Positions 34,183-44,804 of a DNA stretch of 64,000 nt are shown here, piece by piece; position 1 is the first letter of the stretch, and every line of letters begins with the position of its first letter. This DNA is from Devosia nanyangense. GTDB lineage: Bacteria; Pseudomonadota; Alphaproteobacteria; Rhizobiales; Devosiaceae. Below the pieces are notes generated by a model, which saw only the letters and a program-made list of their open reading frames with translations, was not told where the DNA came from and did no database searches. The translations under genes were made by a program, and so were the position numbers. The stretch covers positions 51,868-115,867 of the forward strand of contig JACRAF010000028.1 in NCBI GenBank assembly GCA_016213505.1, in the 5' to 3' direction.

Positions 34183-35043
34183 CTAGCCGAGCTTCGCCAA
34201 GACCGAGTCGAGCTGCTCCAGCGTGCGATAGTGGATTTCAAGGCGTCCGGTTTCGCCCTTGGGGTGCACCAGGACTTTCATTCCCAGAAGGTCGCTGAGC
34301 CGCTTTTCGAGCGCCACCAGGTCGGCGTCCCTGCCTGCCGACGGCGGGTGGGTCGCCTTCGGCGCCGCCCCGCGCTGGCTCAGCGCCTCGGCCTCACGCA
34401 CCGACAGCCCGCCCTCGACGATTTGCCGCGCCACCGCCGCCGGATCCTCGGCGGTGATCAGCGTGCGCGCGTGGCCGGCCGTGAGCTGGCCGTTGCTGAC
34501 CATGTCGCGCACCTCGCGCGGCAGCTTGAGCAGCCTCAGGGTGTTGGCGACGTGCGAGCGCGACTTGCCGATGACCTGGGCAAGGTCTTGCTGCGTATAG
34601 GAAAACTGCTCGATGAGCTGCTCGTAGCCCTGCGCCTCTTCGAGCGGATTGAGATCGACGCGCTGGACGTTCTCGATGATCGCGAGTTCCAGCGCTTCCT
34701 TGTCGTCGACCTCGCGGACGATCACCGGCACATCGTGCAGCCCAGCGCGCTGCGCCGCACGCCAGCGCCGTTCGCCGGCGATGATCTCGAAGATGTTGGG
34801 GTCCTCGCTCGGTCGCACCAGCAGCGGCTGCATCACCCCCTTCTCGCGGATCGAATGGGTCAGCTCGTCGAGTTGGTCAGTGTCGAAATCGCGCCGCGGA
34901 TTGGCGCGGTTGGCGATCAGGAACTCGACCGGCAGCCGCTTCTGGCCGCCGCTGACCTCGGCGACGCGGGCGCCCTCCGGGCTCGCCATGTCGCCGATCA
35001 GCGCCGCCAGACCGCGGCCAAGTCGTGATGGTTTCTCGATCAT
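34183..35043 (-). CDS. parB: chromosome partitioning protein ParB
   Basis: A 286-residue CTPase/DNA clamp. It starts MIEKPSRLGRGLAALIGD. The CTP-binding box is IIAGERRWRAAQRAG with ENVQRVDLNPLEEAQGYEQL, and the parS-reading HTH is YTQQDLAQVIGKSRSHVANTLRLLKLP. The C-terminal dimerisation part ends LEIHYRTLEQLDSVLAKLG. It lies 7 bp after parA. Several parS-like 16-mers lie within 10 kb upstream. Confidence 0.97.
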   Translation of the reverse strand: MIEKPSRLGRGLAALIGDMASPEGARVAEVSGGQKRLPVEFLIANRANPRRDFDTDQLDELTHSIREKGVMQPLLVRPSEDPNIFEIIAGERRWRAAQRAGLHDVPVIVREVDDKEALELAIIENVQRVDLNPLEEAQGYEQLIEQFSYTQQDLAQVIGKSRSHVANTLRLLKLPREVRDMVSNGQLTAGHARTLITAEDPAAVARQIVEGGLSVREAEALSQRGAAPKATHPPSAGRDADLVALEKRLSDLLGMKVLVHPKGETGRLEIHYRTLEQLDSVLAKLG

Positions 35044-35050
35044 ATCGTCC

Positions 35051-35851
<801 letters not shown>

Positions 35852-35860
35852 GCCCGCCTC

Positions 35861-36451
35861 CTAAGCGACTGATTTCGCGTGCAGATTATCAATCTCGAGG
35901 ACGACTCCCTCAGAGTCGGTCTCGCTTTCGTGCACTAGCACATCGAAGTCGAAAAGTTGAGCGGCCTCATCGAGTTCCCGGCGGTATTCCCGGCCTTTGT
36001 GCAGCAACATGTGGCTGTTGGGGCCGCAAAATCGCACGGCGTAGCCCAGCAGAACCGGCAGCGCGGCCAGCGCCCGCGAGGTGATCAGGTCCGGTGTTTC
36101 ACGTGAATCAAATTGCTCCGCGCGAACCGTTTCGACGCTCACCGGCAGGTGCAACTCGCGAGCGACCGTTCTGAGGAAGCTGGCCTTCTTCACGGACGGC
36201 TCCAGCAGGGTGAATCGCCGTTCCACCCCCCGCGAAGCAATCGCCAAGGGGATCGCCGGGAAACCGCCGCCGCTCCCGAGATCGAGCACGTAGCGGTCGG
36301 ACGGCCGTATCCATGACATCAGCTGCAGGCTGTCCCGGATATGACGTGACCGAAGTTCATGGCCGAGCGTTTCACGTGAAACAAGATTCTGGACGGCGTT
36401 CCACTTCCTCAGCAGCGCCCCATACGCCTCGAGATCGGACTCGACGCTCAT
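35861..36451 (-). CDS. rsmG: 16S rRNA m7G527 methyltransferase RsmG
   Basis: A 196-residue enzyme with [19 protein letters not shown] (SAM motif I), [20 protein letters not shown] and [12 protein letters not shown]. It methylates G527 of 16S rRNA. The ATG overlaps the mnmG stop (ATGA). Two parS-like 16-mers lie inside the coding sequence and are translated as ordinary codons (VSRET and DSRET contexts). Confidence 0.95.
   Translation of the reverse strand: MSVESDLEAYGALLRKWNAVQNLVSRETLGHELRSRHIRDSLQLMSWIRPSDRYVLDLGSGGGFPAIPLAIASRGVERRFTLLEPSVKKASFLRTVARELHLPVSVETVRAEQFDSRETPDLITSRALAALPVLLGYAVRFCGPNSHMLLHKGREYRRELDEAAQLFDFDVLVHESETDSEGVVLEIDNLHAKSVA
36095..36110. promoter_or_regulatory. parS-like site 1 (in rsmG)
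   Basis: TGTTTCACGTGAATCA has one mismatch to the parS consensus TGTTTCACGTGAAACA. Confidence 0.75.
36368..36383. promoter_or_regulatory. parS-like site 2 (in rsmG)
   Basis: CGTTTCACGTGAAACA has one mismatch, at the first base; the inner 14 bp are a perfect dyad. Confidence 0.8.
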
Positions 36452-38310
36452 CCGGCTTTGCGCAGTCCACCCCGGCGGATGATCGCCAGAAGCAGTGTCG
36501 CCGCCGCCGGCGTCATCCCCTCGATCGCCTGCGCTTGCGCCATCGTCGCCGGGCGATGCTGCCCGAGCTTCTGCCGAAGCTCCATCGAAAGCCCAGGAAT
36601 ATCAGCGTACTGGAGCCAATCGGGGATAGCGATCCCCTCGTCCCGCCGCATCGCCGCGACGTCCACGCGTTGCCGCTCGAGATAGACGGCGTACTGCGCA
36701 TCGATGGAGAGCTGTTCCAGAACGGTCGGCGCCATCATCCCGATCTCTGGCCACAATTGCGCGATCTCCGCCGGCCCGACATCGGGGTAGGCCAGCAACT
36801 CGAAGGCGCTCCGCTGCTGCCCGTCGGCATTGACAACGAGCCCGGCTTTTCGTGCTGCGCTAGGGGTCGCGGTGAGCGAGTGGAGCAGCGTTCGACCGGC
36901 GTCAAGCGCCTTGACCTTCGATCGGAAAGCGCCTTGACGAATCGCACCGACCAGCCCGCGGTCGATCCCGAGTGGGGTCAGCCGCTGGTCGGCATTGTCA
37001 CTCCTCAGGTGCAGCCGGAACTCGGCGCGCGAGGTGAACATCCGATACGGTTCGGCGACCCCGCGCGTCACCAAATCGTCAACCATGACCCCGAGGTACG
37101 ATTCCGTGCGCGACAGCACGATCGGTTCATCGCCTTTTGCAGCGATCGCGGCGTTCGCCCCAGCGAGCAATCCCTGCGCCGCGGCTTCCTCATAACCTGT
37201 TGTGCCGTTGATCTGCCCGGCGAGAAACAGTCCCGGCAGCCGCTTCAGCTCCAAAGTCGACCTGAGCTCGCGCGGATCCACGTAGTCGTACTCGATGGCA
37301 TAGCCAGGACGGATGACGCGAACGTTCTCAAGGCCTGGCATCGTCTTGAGGAACGCTTCCTGGACGTCCGCCGGCAGCGAGGTCGAGAGCCCGTTCGGGT
37401 AGATGGTCGGATCGTCAAGCCCCTCGGGCTCAAGGAAAATCTGGTGACTGTCGCGATCGGCGAAGCGGACGATCTTATCCTCGATCGAAGGGCAGTAGCG
37501 CGGGCCTCGGCTCTGGATGCGGCCCGAATACATCGCCGAGCGATGGAGGTTCTCCGCAATGATGCGGTGCGTTTCGGCCGTCGTCCGGGTGATATAACAG
37601 CTGATCTGCGGGGTGGTGATTTCTGCCGTCAGGCTGGAGAAGGGCTCCGGCGGCGCATCGCCCGCCTGTTCTTCGAGCACCGAAAAGTCGATGGAGGTGC
37701 GGTCGAGCCGCGCCGGCGTACCGGTTTTCAGCCGGCCGAGCCTTAGCCCGAGCGCTTCGAGCCGCGTCGACAGGCCGAGCACCGGTTTCTCGCCCGCTCG
37801 ACCGGCCGGTATCGTCTCCTCGCCACGATGGATGAGGCCGCGAAGGAATGTGCCGGTCGTCAAGACGACGGACGATGTCGTAAAGCGCCGTCCATCGAGC
37901 AGAACCACGCCGCTGATGCGCCCGCCCGTAACCACCAGATCGTCGACTTCGCCTTCGATGATGGTGAGGTTCGGCTGCGCCGAAAGCGCGGCTTGCATCG
38001 CGGCCTTATAGAGCTTCCGGTCGGCCTGGGCGCGCGGTCCGCGCACCGCCGGTCCCTTGCGGCGGTTGAGCACGCGGAACTGGATGCCCGCGGCGTCCGC
38101 AACCCGTCCCATCAGCCCGTCGAGTGCGTCGATCTCGCGCACCAGATGGCCCTTGCCGAGTCCACCTATCGCCGGGTTGCAGCTCATCTCGCCAATGGTC
38201 GCGAACTTGTGGGTGATCAGCGCCGTCGGCACGCCCAGCCGCGCCGCCGCGGCCGCCGCTTCCGACCCGGCATGGCCGCCGCCGACAATGATCACACCGA
38301 AATCGCTCAT
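36448..38310 (-). CDS. mnmG: tRNA wobble-uridine modification enzyme MnmG (GidA)
   Basis: A 620-residue FAD protein. ATG 38310 begins [26 protein letters not shown]. Also present are [43 protein letters not shown] sequence ([17 protein letters not shown]) and [25 protein letters not shown]. With MnmE it installs cmnm5U at tRNA position 34. It ends in a 4-bp overlap with rsmG. Confidence 0.97.
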   Translation of the reverse strand: MSDFGVIIVGGGHAGSEAAAAAARLGVPTALITHKFATIGEMSCNPAIGGLGKGHLVREIDALDGLMGRVADAAGIQFRVLNRRKGPAVRGPRAQADRKLYKAAMQAALSAQPNLTIIEGEVDDLVVTGGRISGVVLLDGRRFTTSSVVLTTGTFLRGLIHRGEETIPAGRAGEKPVLGLSTRLEALGLRLGRLKTGTPARLDRTSIDFSVLEEQAGDAPPEPFSSLTAEITTPQISCYITRTTAETHRIIAENLHRSAMYSGRIQSRGPRYCPSIEDKIVRFADRDSHQIFLEPEGLDDPTIYPNGLSTSLPADVQEAFLKTMPGLENVRVIRPGYAIEYDYVDPRELRSTLELKRLPGLFLAGQINGTTGYEEAAAQGLLAGANAAIAAKGDEPIVLSRTESYLGVMVDDLVTRGVAEPYRMFTSRAEFRLHLRSDNADQRLTPLGIDRGLVGAIRQGAFRSKVKALDAGRTLLHSLTATPSAARKAGLVVNADGQQRSAFELLAYPDVGPAEIAQLWPEIGMMAPTVLEQLSIDAQYAVYLERQRVDVAAMRRDEGIAIPDWLQYADIPGLSMELRQKLGQHRPATMAQAQAIEGMTPAAATLLLAIIRRGGLRKAG

Positions 38311-38372
38311 GGCGCGGGGACTACTGCAAGGCGCGCCGACAATCAATGACGCTCACAGCGAGCGCCGCGCCG

Positions 38373-38388
38373 TGTTTCACGTGAATCA
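38373..38388. promoter_or_regulatory. parS-like site 3 (mnmE stop/mnmG leader)
   Basis: TGTTTCACGTGAATCA is identical to site 1. It contains the mnmE stop codon in the 75-bp mnmE-mnmG spacer. Confidence 0.75.
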
Positions 38389-39684
38389 TTTCCCGATGCA
38401 GAGCGACGCGAACAACCGGTCGAGGACCTGCTCGGTGTCGATGCGGCCGAGCAGGCGCTCGAGCGCGAGGCTGGCCTGGCGCAGGTGCTCGGCGGCGAGC
38501 TCGTCGGTGGCGGCGTCCGAAACATATCGATCGAGCGCCGACTGCGCCGACTGCAGCGCCGCCAGATCCCGCTCGCGGCTGACCAGTGGCGGCGTGCCCG
38601 ATCCGGCGGCGAGCTCTGCGAACGCGGTGAGGGCGCCCAGCAGGTCGCCGATCCCCGCGCCGGTCTTCGCCGAGATTGCGTACTCGCCCGCGACGGGTCC
38701 GAGGTCCGACTTGGTTCCCACCGTCCAAAGCGGCAATTGCAGCGGCCGCTCAATCGGGGCAACGTCCGGCGCCACCAGCCACAGCACCAGATCGGCCCGT
38801 GCGATCTCGGCTTCCGCCCGCCGCACGCCTTCGGCCTCGGCGCGGCTCTCGGTCTCGCGCAGCCCCGCCATGTCGACGAGAATAACCAGCCGGCCGCCGA
38901 GGTCGAGTGCCACCTCGCGCACATCGCGCGTCGTGCCCGGCTCGTCGGTCACGATGGCGAGATCGGACTTCGCCAGGGCATTGAGCAGGCTGGATTTCCC
39001 GGCATTGGGCGGACCGGCGAGGGCGACGCGAAGCCCTTCGCGGACAATCCGGCCGCGGCCGACGCTCTCGATGGCGCGCGCGAGCTCACTGGAGAGTTGT
39101 TCTACTGCCATCGATACCGCCGCCGGCAGCTCGGCTGAAACGTCGCTCTCGTCGGAAAAGTCGAGCCGCGCCTCGATCTCGGCGCGCGCATCGAGCAGCG
39201 TCTCGCGCCATCCGGCGATCTGCTGCGACAGGCCGCCCGCCAGCCGCGCCACGGCCTGCTGCCGCTGCGTCTCGGTTTCGGCGTCGATGAGGTCACCGAG
39301 ACCCTCGACCTCGGTGAGATCGAGCTTGCCGTTGAGGAAGGCGCGGCGGGTGAACTCGCCGGCCTCGGCAAGGCGCAGGCCAGGCATCGCGGCGATGCCG
39401 CGCAGCAACGCACGGACCACGGCGGGAGAACCATGCACCTGCAGCTCCGCGCAGTCTTCGCCGGTGAAACTATTGGGCGCCGGCATCCAGGCAATGAGCC
39501 CGGTGTCGATGACTCGGCCGTCGAGGCGCAACACGCACAGCGTCAGCCGGCGCGGTTCCAGCGCTCGTATGGAGAGCCGTTCCAGAACCGTGTTCGTCTG
39601 TGGACCCGAAAGCCGGATCACGGCGACGCCGGAGGGCAGGGCGCCGGAGGAGAGGGCGACGATAGTGTCGGTGTCGGGGGTCAT
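38386..39684 (-). CDS. mnmE: tRNA modification GTPase MnmE (TrmE)
   Basis: A 432-residue protein. ATG 39684 starts MTPDTDTIVALSSGALPSGVAVIRLSG; 28 in-frame upstream codons fall in repeat DNA. It has the folate-binding N-domain (PNSFTGEDCAELQVHGSPAVV), the G-domain P-loop GPPNAGKSSLLNALA, DMAGLRETES (Met replaces the usual Thr of DTAGL), TKSDL, and the C-terminal CIGK whose Cys is conserved. It partners MnmG. Confidence 0.96.
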   Translation of the reverse strand: MTPDTDTIVALSSGALPSGVAVIRLSGPQTNTVLERLSIRALEPRRLTLCVLRLDGRVIDTGLIAWMPAPNSFTGEDCAELQVHGSPAVVRALLRGIAAMPGLRLAEAGEFTRRAFLNGKLDLTEVEGLGDLIDAETETQRQQAVARLAGGLSQQIAGWRETLLDARAEIEARLDFSDESDVSAELPAAVSMAVEQLSSELARAIESVGRGRIVREGLRVALAGPPNAGKSSLLNALAKSDLAIVTDEPGTTRDVREVALDLGGRLVILVDMAGLRETESRAEAEGVRRAEAEIARADLVLWLVAPDVAPIERPLQLPLWTVGTKSDLGPVAGEYAISAKTGAGIGDLLGALTAFAELAAGSGTPPLVSRERDLAALQSAQSALDRYVSDAATDELAAEHLRQASLALERLLGRIDTEQVLDRLFASLCIGK

Positions 39685-39699
39685 GATGAAGTGGCAGTC

Positions 39700-39860
39700 G
39701 GGAGCCCTCTCCCGCTTGCGGGGGAGGGGGACCATGCCAAGCATGGTGGAGGGGGGTGCCCCACGCACAGGGCGGCGCAGGATGCTCCCCCCTTCCGTCT
39801 CGGCCTGACGGCCGATCCACCTTCCCCCGTGAACGGGAGAAGGGACATGGGGGCTGGGGC
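39700..39860. repeat. palindromic intergenic repeat cluster
   Basis: Successive hairpins: CTCTCCCGC-TT-GCGGGGGAG near 39705-39727, ACCATGC-CAA-GCATGGT near 39730-39747, and CTTCCCCCGTGAACGGGAGAAG near 39822-39844, with TCCGTCTCGGCCTGACGGCCGA before the last. It fills the 226-bp rho-mnmE spacer and resembles the cluster at 26160-26300. Confidence 0.65.
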
Positions 39861-39910
39861 GGGGATGACCCGGTGGGTCGGGGATGCCGGCATGCGACCC
39901 CTAACCCGCT

Positions 39911-41176
<1,266 letters not shown>

Positions 41177-41341
41177 GAGGTGGGCTTGCCCTTCGAGGAC
41201 GACGACGATGTGGGAGATAGTCGAGAATTTGGGGGAGGGGTGCACCGCTTTGCGCCGGGGAGACGCGAGCTCGATTGGTGCGACGCGCCTCAGATAGCCC
41301 GAAGCGCCGCCCTATTCAAGGGCGCCGATATCACGGTCATA

Positions 41342-41357
41342 CGATTCACGTGAAACA
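41342..41357. promoter_or_regulatory. parS-like site 4 (rho-hemJ spacer)
   Basis: CGATTCACGTGAAACA has two mismatches, both in the left arm; the TTCACGTGAAACA core is intact. It is intergenic. Confidence 0.6.
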
Positions 41358-41365
41358 GCCCCGAC

Positions 41366-41809
41366 CTAAAACGGCCTCACGATCACCATGACGACGATGA
41401 CGATGACCAAGACGAAGGGCAGTTCGTTGACGATCCGGAAGAAGCCCTGCGGGCGCTCGTTCCGGTCGGCGGCGAAATTTCTGACCTGCCGGCCGTAAAA
41501 GCCGTGGATCGCCGAAAGCAGGATCACCGCCACCGCCTTGACCCACGGCCAGCCCGAACTCCAGTCGACCAGACCCGAGAACACCATGACCAGGCCGAAC
41601 AGCCAGGTCGCGCCCATCGCCGGGGTGATGATGCCACGATAGAGCCGCCGCTCCATGATTTTGAAGGTCTCGGACTGGATCGAGCCGGTCTCGGCTGCTG
41701 CGTGGTAAACGAACAGGCGGGGCAGGTACATCATCCCGGCGATCCAGGCGATCACCGAGATGACGTGCAGCGCCTTGATCCACGTTGCAGCGAAAGTGCC
41801 CCAATCCAT
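41366..41809 (-). CDS. hemJ: protoporphyrinogen oxidase HemJ
   Basis: A 147-residue four-helix membrane protein (WIKALHVISVIAWIAGMMYLPRLFVYH, MERRLYRGIITPAMGATWLFGLVM, KAVAVILLSAIHGFYGRQVRNFA). The His in ALHVISVIAW and the following Arg/Lys pattern fit HemJ, the oxygen-independent-type PPO common in alphaproteobacteria. Its ATG overlaps the hemE stop by one base, giving a two-gene haem operon. Confidence 0.92.
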   Translation of the reverse strand: MDWGTFAATWIKALHVISVIAWIAGMMYLPRLFVYHAAAETGSIQSETFKIMERRLYRGIITPAMGATWLFGLVMVFSGLVDWSSGWPWVKAVAVILLSAIHGFYGRQVRNFAADRNERPQGFFRIVNELPFVLVIVIVVMVIVRPF

Positions 41810-42855
41810 CAGCGTCCCCCTTTGACCACCTGCACCAGCCGCTCGACGTGGGCGACGGGCGTTTCGGGCACGATCCCATGGCCCAAATTGAAGATATGCG
41901 GCCGGCCGGCAAACCCCGCAATGATCGCCTCCGCCCGCGCCTCCATCTGCGCCCCACCGGCCAGCAGCCGGAGCGGATCGAGATTGCCCTGGACGGACAG
42001 GGCAGGGGGCAGGGCCCGGTTGGCAAAGCCTACCGGCATCGAGAAATCGAGCCCCAGCGCATTGACCCCGGTCGCCTGCACATAGGCCGGGAGCATCGCC
42101 GCGGCGCCGCGGGGGAAGCCGATGACCGGCGCATCCGGGATTTGCGTCCGCACCCCCTCGACGATCCGTCGGTTGGGATCGATGACGCAGGCGGCAAATG
42201 CCTCCTCGTCGAGATTAAGCGCCCAGCTCTCGAACAGCTGCACGACATCGGCGCCGGCCCGGAACTGCGCCACGAGATAGCCGATCGAAGCCTCGACGAG
42301 AACATCGATCAGCCGGGCGAACGCCTCCGGCTCCTGCAGCGCGAAGACCCGCGCTGCCGCCTGGTCGGGCGAACCGTGCCCGCCAATCATGTAGGTCGCA
42401 ACCGTCCACGGCGAGCCGCAAAAGCCGATCAACGTCTTGTCCGGTGCCAGGTCCGCCTTGACCCGTTCGAGCGTCTCAAACACCGGAGCGAGGTGATCAA
42501 CGACGTTATCCGGCCTGAGCGTCCCCAGCCCTTCCGGAGTCATCGGTTCGAGCACCGGGCCTTCCCCGGTCTCGAATCGAACCGATTGGCCCAGAGCATC
42601 GGGGATGACGAGAATGTCCGAGAAGAGGATCGCCGCGTCGAGCTCGAAGCGTCGCAGCGGCTGCAGGGTCACTTCCGCAGCGAGTGCCGGTGTGTAGCAG
42701 AGATCGAGAAAACTTCCGGCCTTCTCCCGCACCGCCCGGTATTCGGGCAGATAGCGGCCGGCTTGCCGCATGATCCAGATCGGCGGCCTGGCCTGGCGGG
42801 TCCCCAGGACCGCCCCCAGAAGCGGCTTGGTCACGGGGCTCACAGTCGGGTCCAT
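41809..42855 (-). CDS. hemE: uroporphyrinogen decarboxylase
   Basis: A 348-residue enzyme with PPIWIMRQAGRYLPEYRAVREKAGSFL, FSDILVIPDALGQ, GFCGSPWTVATYMIGG and NLGHGIVPETPVAHVERLVQ. It converts uroporphyrinogen III to coproporphyrinogen III. The start is ATG 42855. A perfect 16-bp palindrome occupies positions about -5 to -20 where an RBS would lie. It flanks the probable oriC, as in Caulobacter and Sinorhizobium. Confidence 0.97.
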   Translation of the reverse strand: MDPTVSPVTKPLLGAVLGTRQARPPIWIMRQAGRYLPEYRAVREKAGSFLDLCYTPALAAEVTLQPLRRFELDAAILFSDILVIPDALGQSVRFETGEGPVLEPMTPEGLGTLRPDNVVDHLAPVFETLERVKADLAPDKTLIGFCGSPWTVATYMIGGHGSPDQAAARVFALQEPEAFARLIDVLVEASIGYLVAQFRAGADVVQLFESWALNLDEEAFAACVIDPNRRIVEGVRTQIPDAPVIGFPRGAAAMLPAYVQATGVNALGLDFSMPVGFANRALPPALSVQGNLDPLRLLAGGAQMEARAEAIIAGFAGRPHIFNLGHGIVPETPVAHVERLVQVVKGGR

Positions 42856-42859
42856 AGAG

Positions 42860-42875
42860 AAGAGTCTAGACTCTT
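42860..42875. promoter_or_regulatory. 16-bp perfect palindrome at hemE start
   Basis: AAGAGTCTAGACTCTT is perfectly self-complementary and begins 5 bp upstream of the hemE ATG. It is followed by AT-rich TATCATTAGTATCAT. It may be an operator, a translation-control hairpin or an origin element. Confidence 0.55.
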
Positions 42876-43020
42876 TATCATTAGTATCATGGCGGTGTTT
42901 TGCAGGAATTCACGGCGGCCGCCTAGTGCGCCTGCTCGGGTGATGCCGGGCGAAGAGTCGCATCCGCAAGCTGGGGAAAGCGTTGGGCGAACAGCGGCAA
43001 ATATCCCGGACTCGGCCGGG

Positions 43021-43035
43021 TTAACGAAGCGCTAA
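43021..43035. promoter_or_regulatory. CtrA-like site in oriC
   Basis: TTAA-N7-CTAA, one mismatch to the TTAA-N7-TTAA consensus. Confidence 0.5.
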
Positions 43036-43118
43036 CCATGATCGCCAAGGCCGGGCCAGCGGGAACAGCGTGTGGAAAACCACCACCGTGTGGAATCATG
43101 TTATCCCCGATTCCGCCG

Positions 43119-43134
43119 TTAACATTTCATTAAC
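43119..43134. promoter_or_regulatory. CtrA full site in oriC
   Basis: TTAACATTTCATTAAC is an exact TTAA-N7-TTAAC match. It lies between DnaA-box-like sequences, so CtrA could block initiation as in Caulobacter. Confidence 0.7.
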
Positions 43135-43375
43135 CGTCCCGCTTTGCGGACTGTGGAAGCGATTCCGGGTCAGGTCGAACAAGCGGCTGGACCGGTCGCC
43201 GATCGAAGGATTTGCACCGCGCCGCGATTGCGGTTTCAAGGACTGTGTGGAAAACCGGAGCCGAGGTGACCGGCCGCCGATCGGGCCGTACGGCAGCGGG
43301 CCGCTATGCGGGCAGGACTCGAAACGGCGAGTCGAGTCCACACCAATCCGGCGAGCCCGCTGGCACTGGGGAAAA

Positions 43376-43391
43376 GGATTCACGTGAAACG
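43376..43391. promoter_or_regulatory. weak parS-like site 5 over aroE start
   Basis: GGATTCACGTGAAACG has three mismatches to parS but keeps the TTCACGTGAAAC core. It spans the aroE GTG start codon. Confidence 0.45.
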
Positions 43392-44205
43392 CGCCTTCGT
43401 CATCGGGCATCCCGTCGCCCATTCGCGCTCGCCGCTGATCCACAATCACTGGCTTCGAACCTATGGGATCGCTGGCCGCTACGAGCCGATCGACGTGGCG
43501 CCTGACGACCTGCCGCAGTTCTTCGACCGGCTGCGGGCCGGAGATTTCGCCGGCGGCAACGTCACCATCCCGCACAAGGAGATGGCCTTCGCCCTCGCCG
43601 ACGACCTCGATCCGCTGGCCGAGGTGATCGGCGCGGTCAATACGCTGGTCAGCCGCGACGGTGTCGTGTTCGGCTCCAACACCGACTATCTCGGATTCCT
43701 GGGCAATCTCGACCAGAACGCGCCCGGCTGGGATCTTGGGCTCGAGGAGGCCGTGGTGCTGGGCGCCGGCGGTTCGGCTCGCGCCGTACTGGTGGCGCTC
43801 AAATCCCGCAACATCCCCTCGATCCGCCTCCTCAACCGCACCCTGCAGAACGCCGAAGACCTGGCGATCGACCTCGAAGGACCGATTCGCGCCGGGCGGC
43901 TGAGCGACTTCCCCGCGGTGGCGGGCGGCGCTGGCCTCGTCGTCAACACCAGCTCGGTCGGCATGCATGGCTCGCGCTTCGACAATCTCGATCTGGGTGT
44001 TCTGCCCAAAACGGCGCTGGTGACCGACATCGTCTACGTGCCGCTGGTGACGCCGCTGCTCGCGGACGCAAAGGCCTTGGGGCTGAGGACCGTCGATGGC
44101 CTGGGCATGCTGCTGCACCAGGCGGTGCCGGGCTTCGAGGCGTGGTTCGGCCGTCGCCCAGAGGTGACGCCCGAGCTGCGGGCGCTGGTCGAGGCGAGCC
44201 TTTGA
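43384..44205 (+). CDS. aroE: shikimate dehydrogenase
   Basis: A 273-residue enzyme starting at GTG 43384 (VKRAFVIGHPVAHSRSPLIHNHWL). Catalytic NVTIPHKEMAF, NADP motif VVLGAGGSARAVLVAL and VVNTSSVGMHG are present. It reduces 3-dehydroshikimate in the aromatic pathway. The upstream 26 in-frame codons belong to the origin region. It is followed by coaE with a one-base overlap. Confidence 0.95.
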   Translation: MKRAFVIGHPVAHSRSPLIHNHWLRTYGIAGRYEPIDVAPDDLPQFFDRLRAGDFAGGNVTIPHKEMAFALADDLDPLAEVIGAVNTLVSRDGVVFGSNTDYLGFLGNLDQNAPGWDLGLEEAVVLGAGGSARAVLVALKSRNIPSIRLLNRTLQNAEDLAIDLEGPIRAGRLSDFPAVAGGAGLVVNTSSVGMHGSRFDNLDLGVLPKTALVTDIVYVPLVTPLLADAKALGLRTVDGLGMLLHQAVPGFEAWFGRRPEVTPELRALVEASL

Positions 44206-44804
44206 TGCGAAAGCTCGGCCTCACCGGCTCGATCGCCACCGGCAAATCGACGGTGCTCGCCATCTTCGCCGAACTGGACGTGCCGGTGTTTTCCGCCGAC
44301 GCGGCGGTGCACGAGCTCTACCGCGGCGAGGCCGTGCCGCTGGTCGAGCAGCTTTTCCCCGGAGTTAGCCACAACGGTGAAATCGACCGGGTTGAGCTCA
44401 GCCGGCGGCTGGTCGGGCATCCCAAGCGACTTGCGACACTCGAATCCACAATCCACCCGCTGGTCCGCAAGCGGCTCGCCGCGTTCCTCGCGGATGCCGA
44501 AGCGGGGGGCGCGGCCCTCGCCGTGATCGATGTCCCGCTGCTGTTCGAGACCGGTTTCGACTATGGCTTCGACCACGTCGCCGTCACCCTCGCCGACGAC
44601 GCGACGATGCGGGCGCGGGCGCTGGCGCGGCCGGGCATGACGGTGGAAAAGCTCGACGCCATTCTTGCCCGCCAGCTGCCCCAGGCTGAAAAGGCCAAGC
44701 GGGCCGATTACATCATCCGGACGGATGTGCCGATCGGCGACACCAGGGCGGCCGTCGTCGCGCTGGTCGAGACGCTGAGTGCCAACCCGAAGGGACCCCG
44801 ATGA
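44205..44804 (+). CDS. coaE: dephospho-CoA kinase
   Basis: A 199-residue kinase with P-loop LTGSIATGKSTVLAIF, VFSADAAVHELY, and LAVIDVPLLFETGFDYGFDHVAVTLADDATMRARALAR. It catalyses the last step of CoA synthesis. It overlaps aroE by one base and dnaQ by four. Confidence 0.95.
   Translation: MRKLGLTGSIATGKSTVLAIFAELDVPVFSADAAVHELYRGEAVPLVEQLFPGVSHNGEIDRVELSRRLVGHPKRLATLESTIHPLVRKRLAAFLADAEAGGAALAVIDVPLLFETGFDYGFDHVAVTLADDATMRARALARPGMTVEKLDAILARQLPQAEKAKRADYIIRTDVPIGDTRAAVVALVETLSANPKGPR

Larger units (their letters stand above)
42876..43380. other. probable chromosomal replication origin (oriC)
   Basis: This gene-free segment lies between divergent hemE and aroE, the location of oriC in several alphaproteobacteria. 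It contains two TGTGGAAAA sequences (43071-43079 and 43246-43254), one mismatch from the DnaA box complement. Weaker boxes are at 43089-43097, 43101-43109 and 43152-43160. CtrA-type sites are at 43021-43035 and 43119-43134. An AT-rich tract at 42875-42895 could be the unwinding or IHF region. Flanking genes are transcribed away on both sides. Function is inferred from position plus motifs. Confidence 0.78.
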
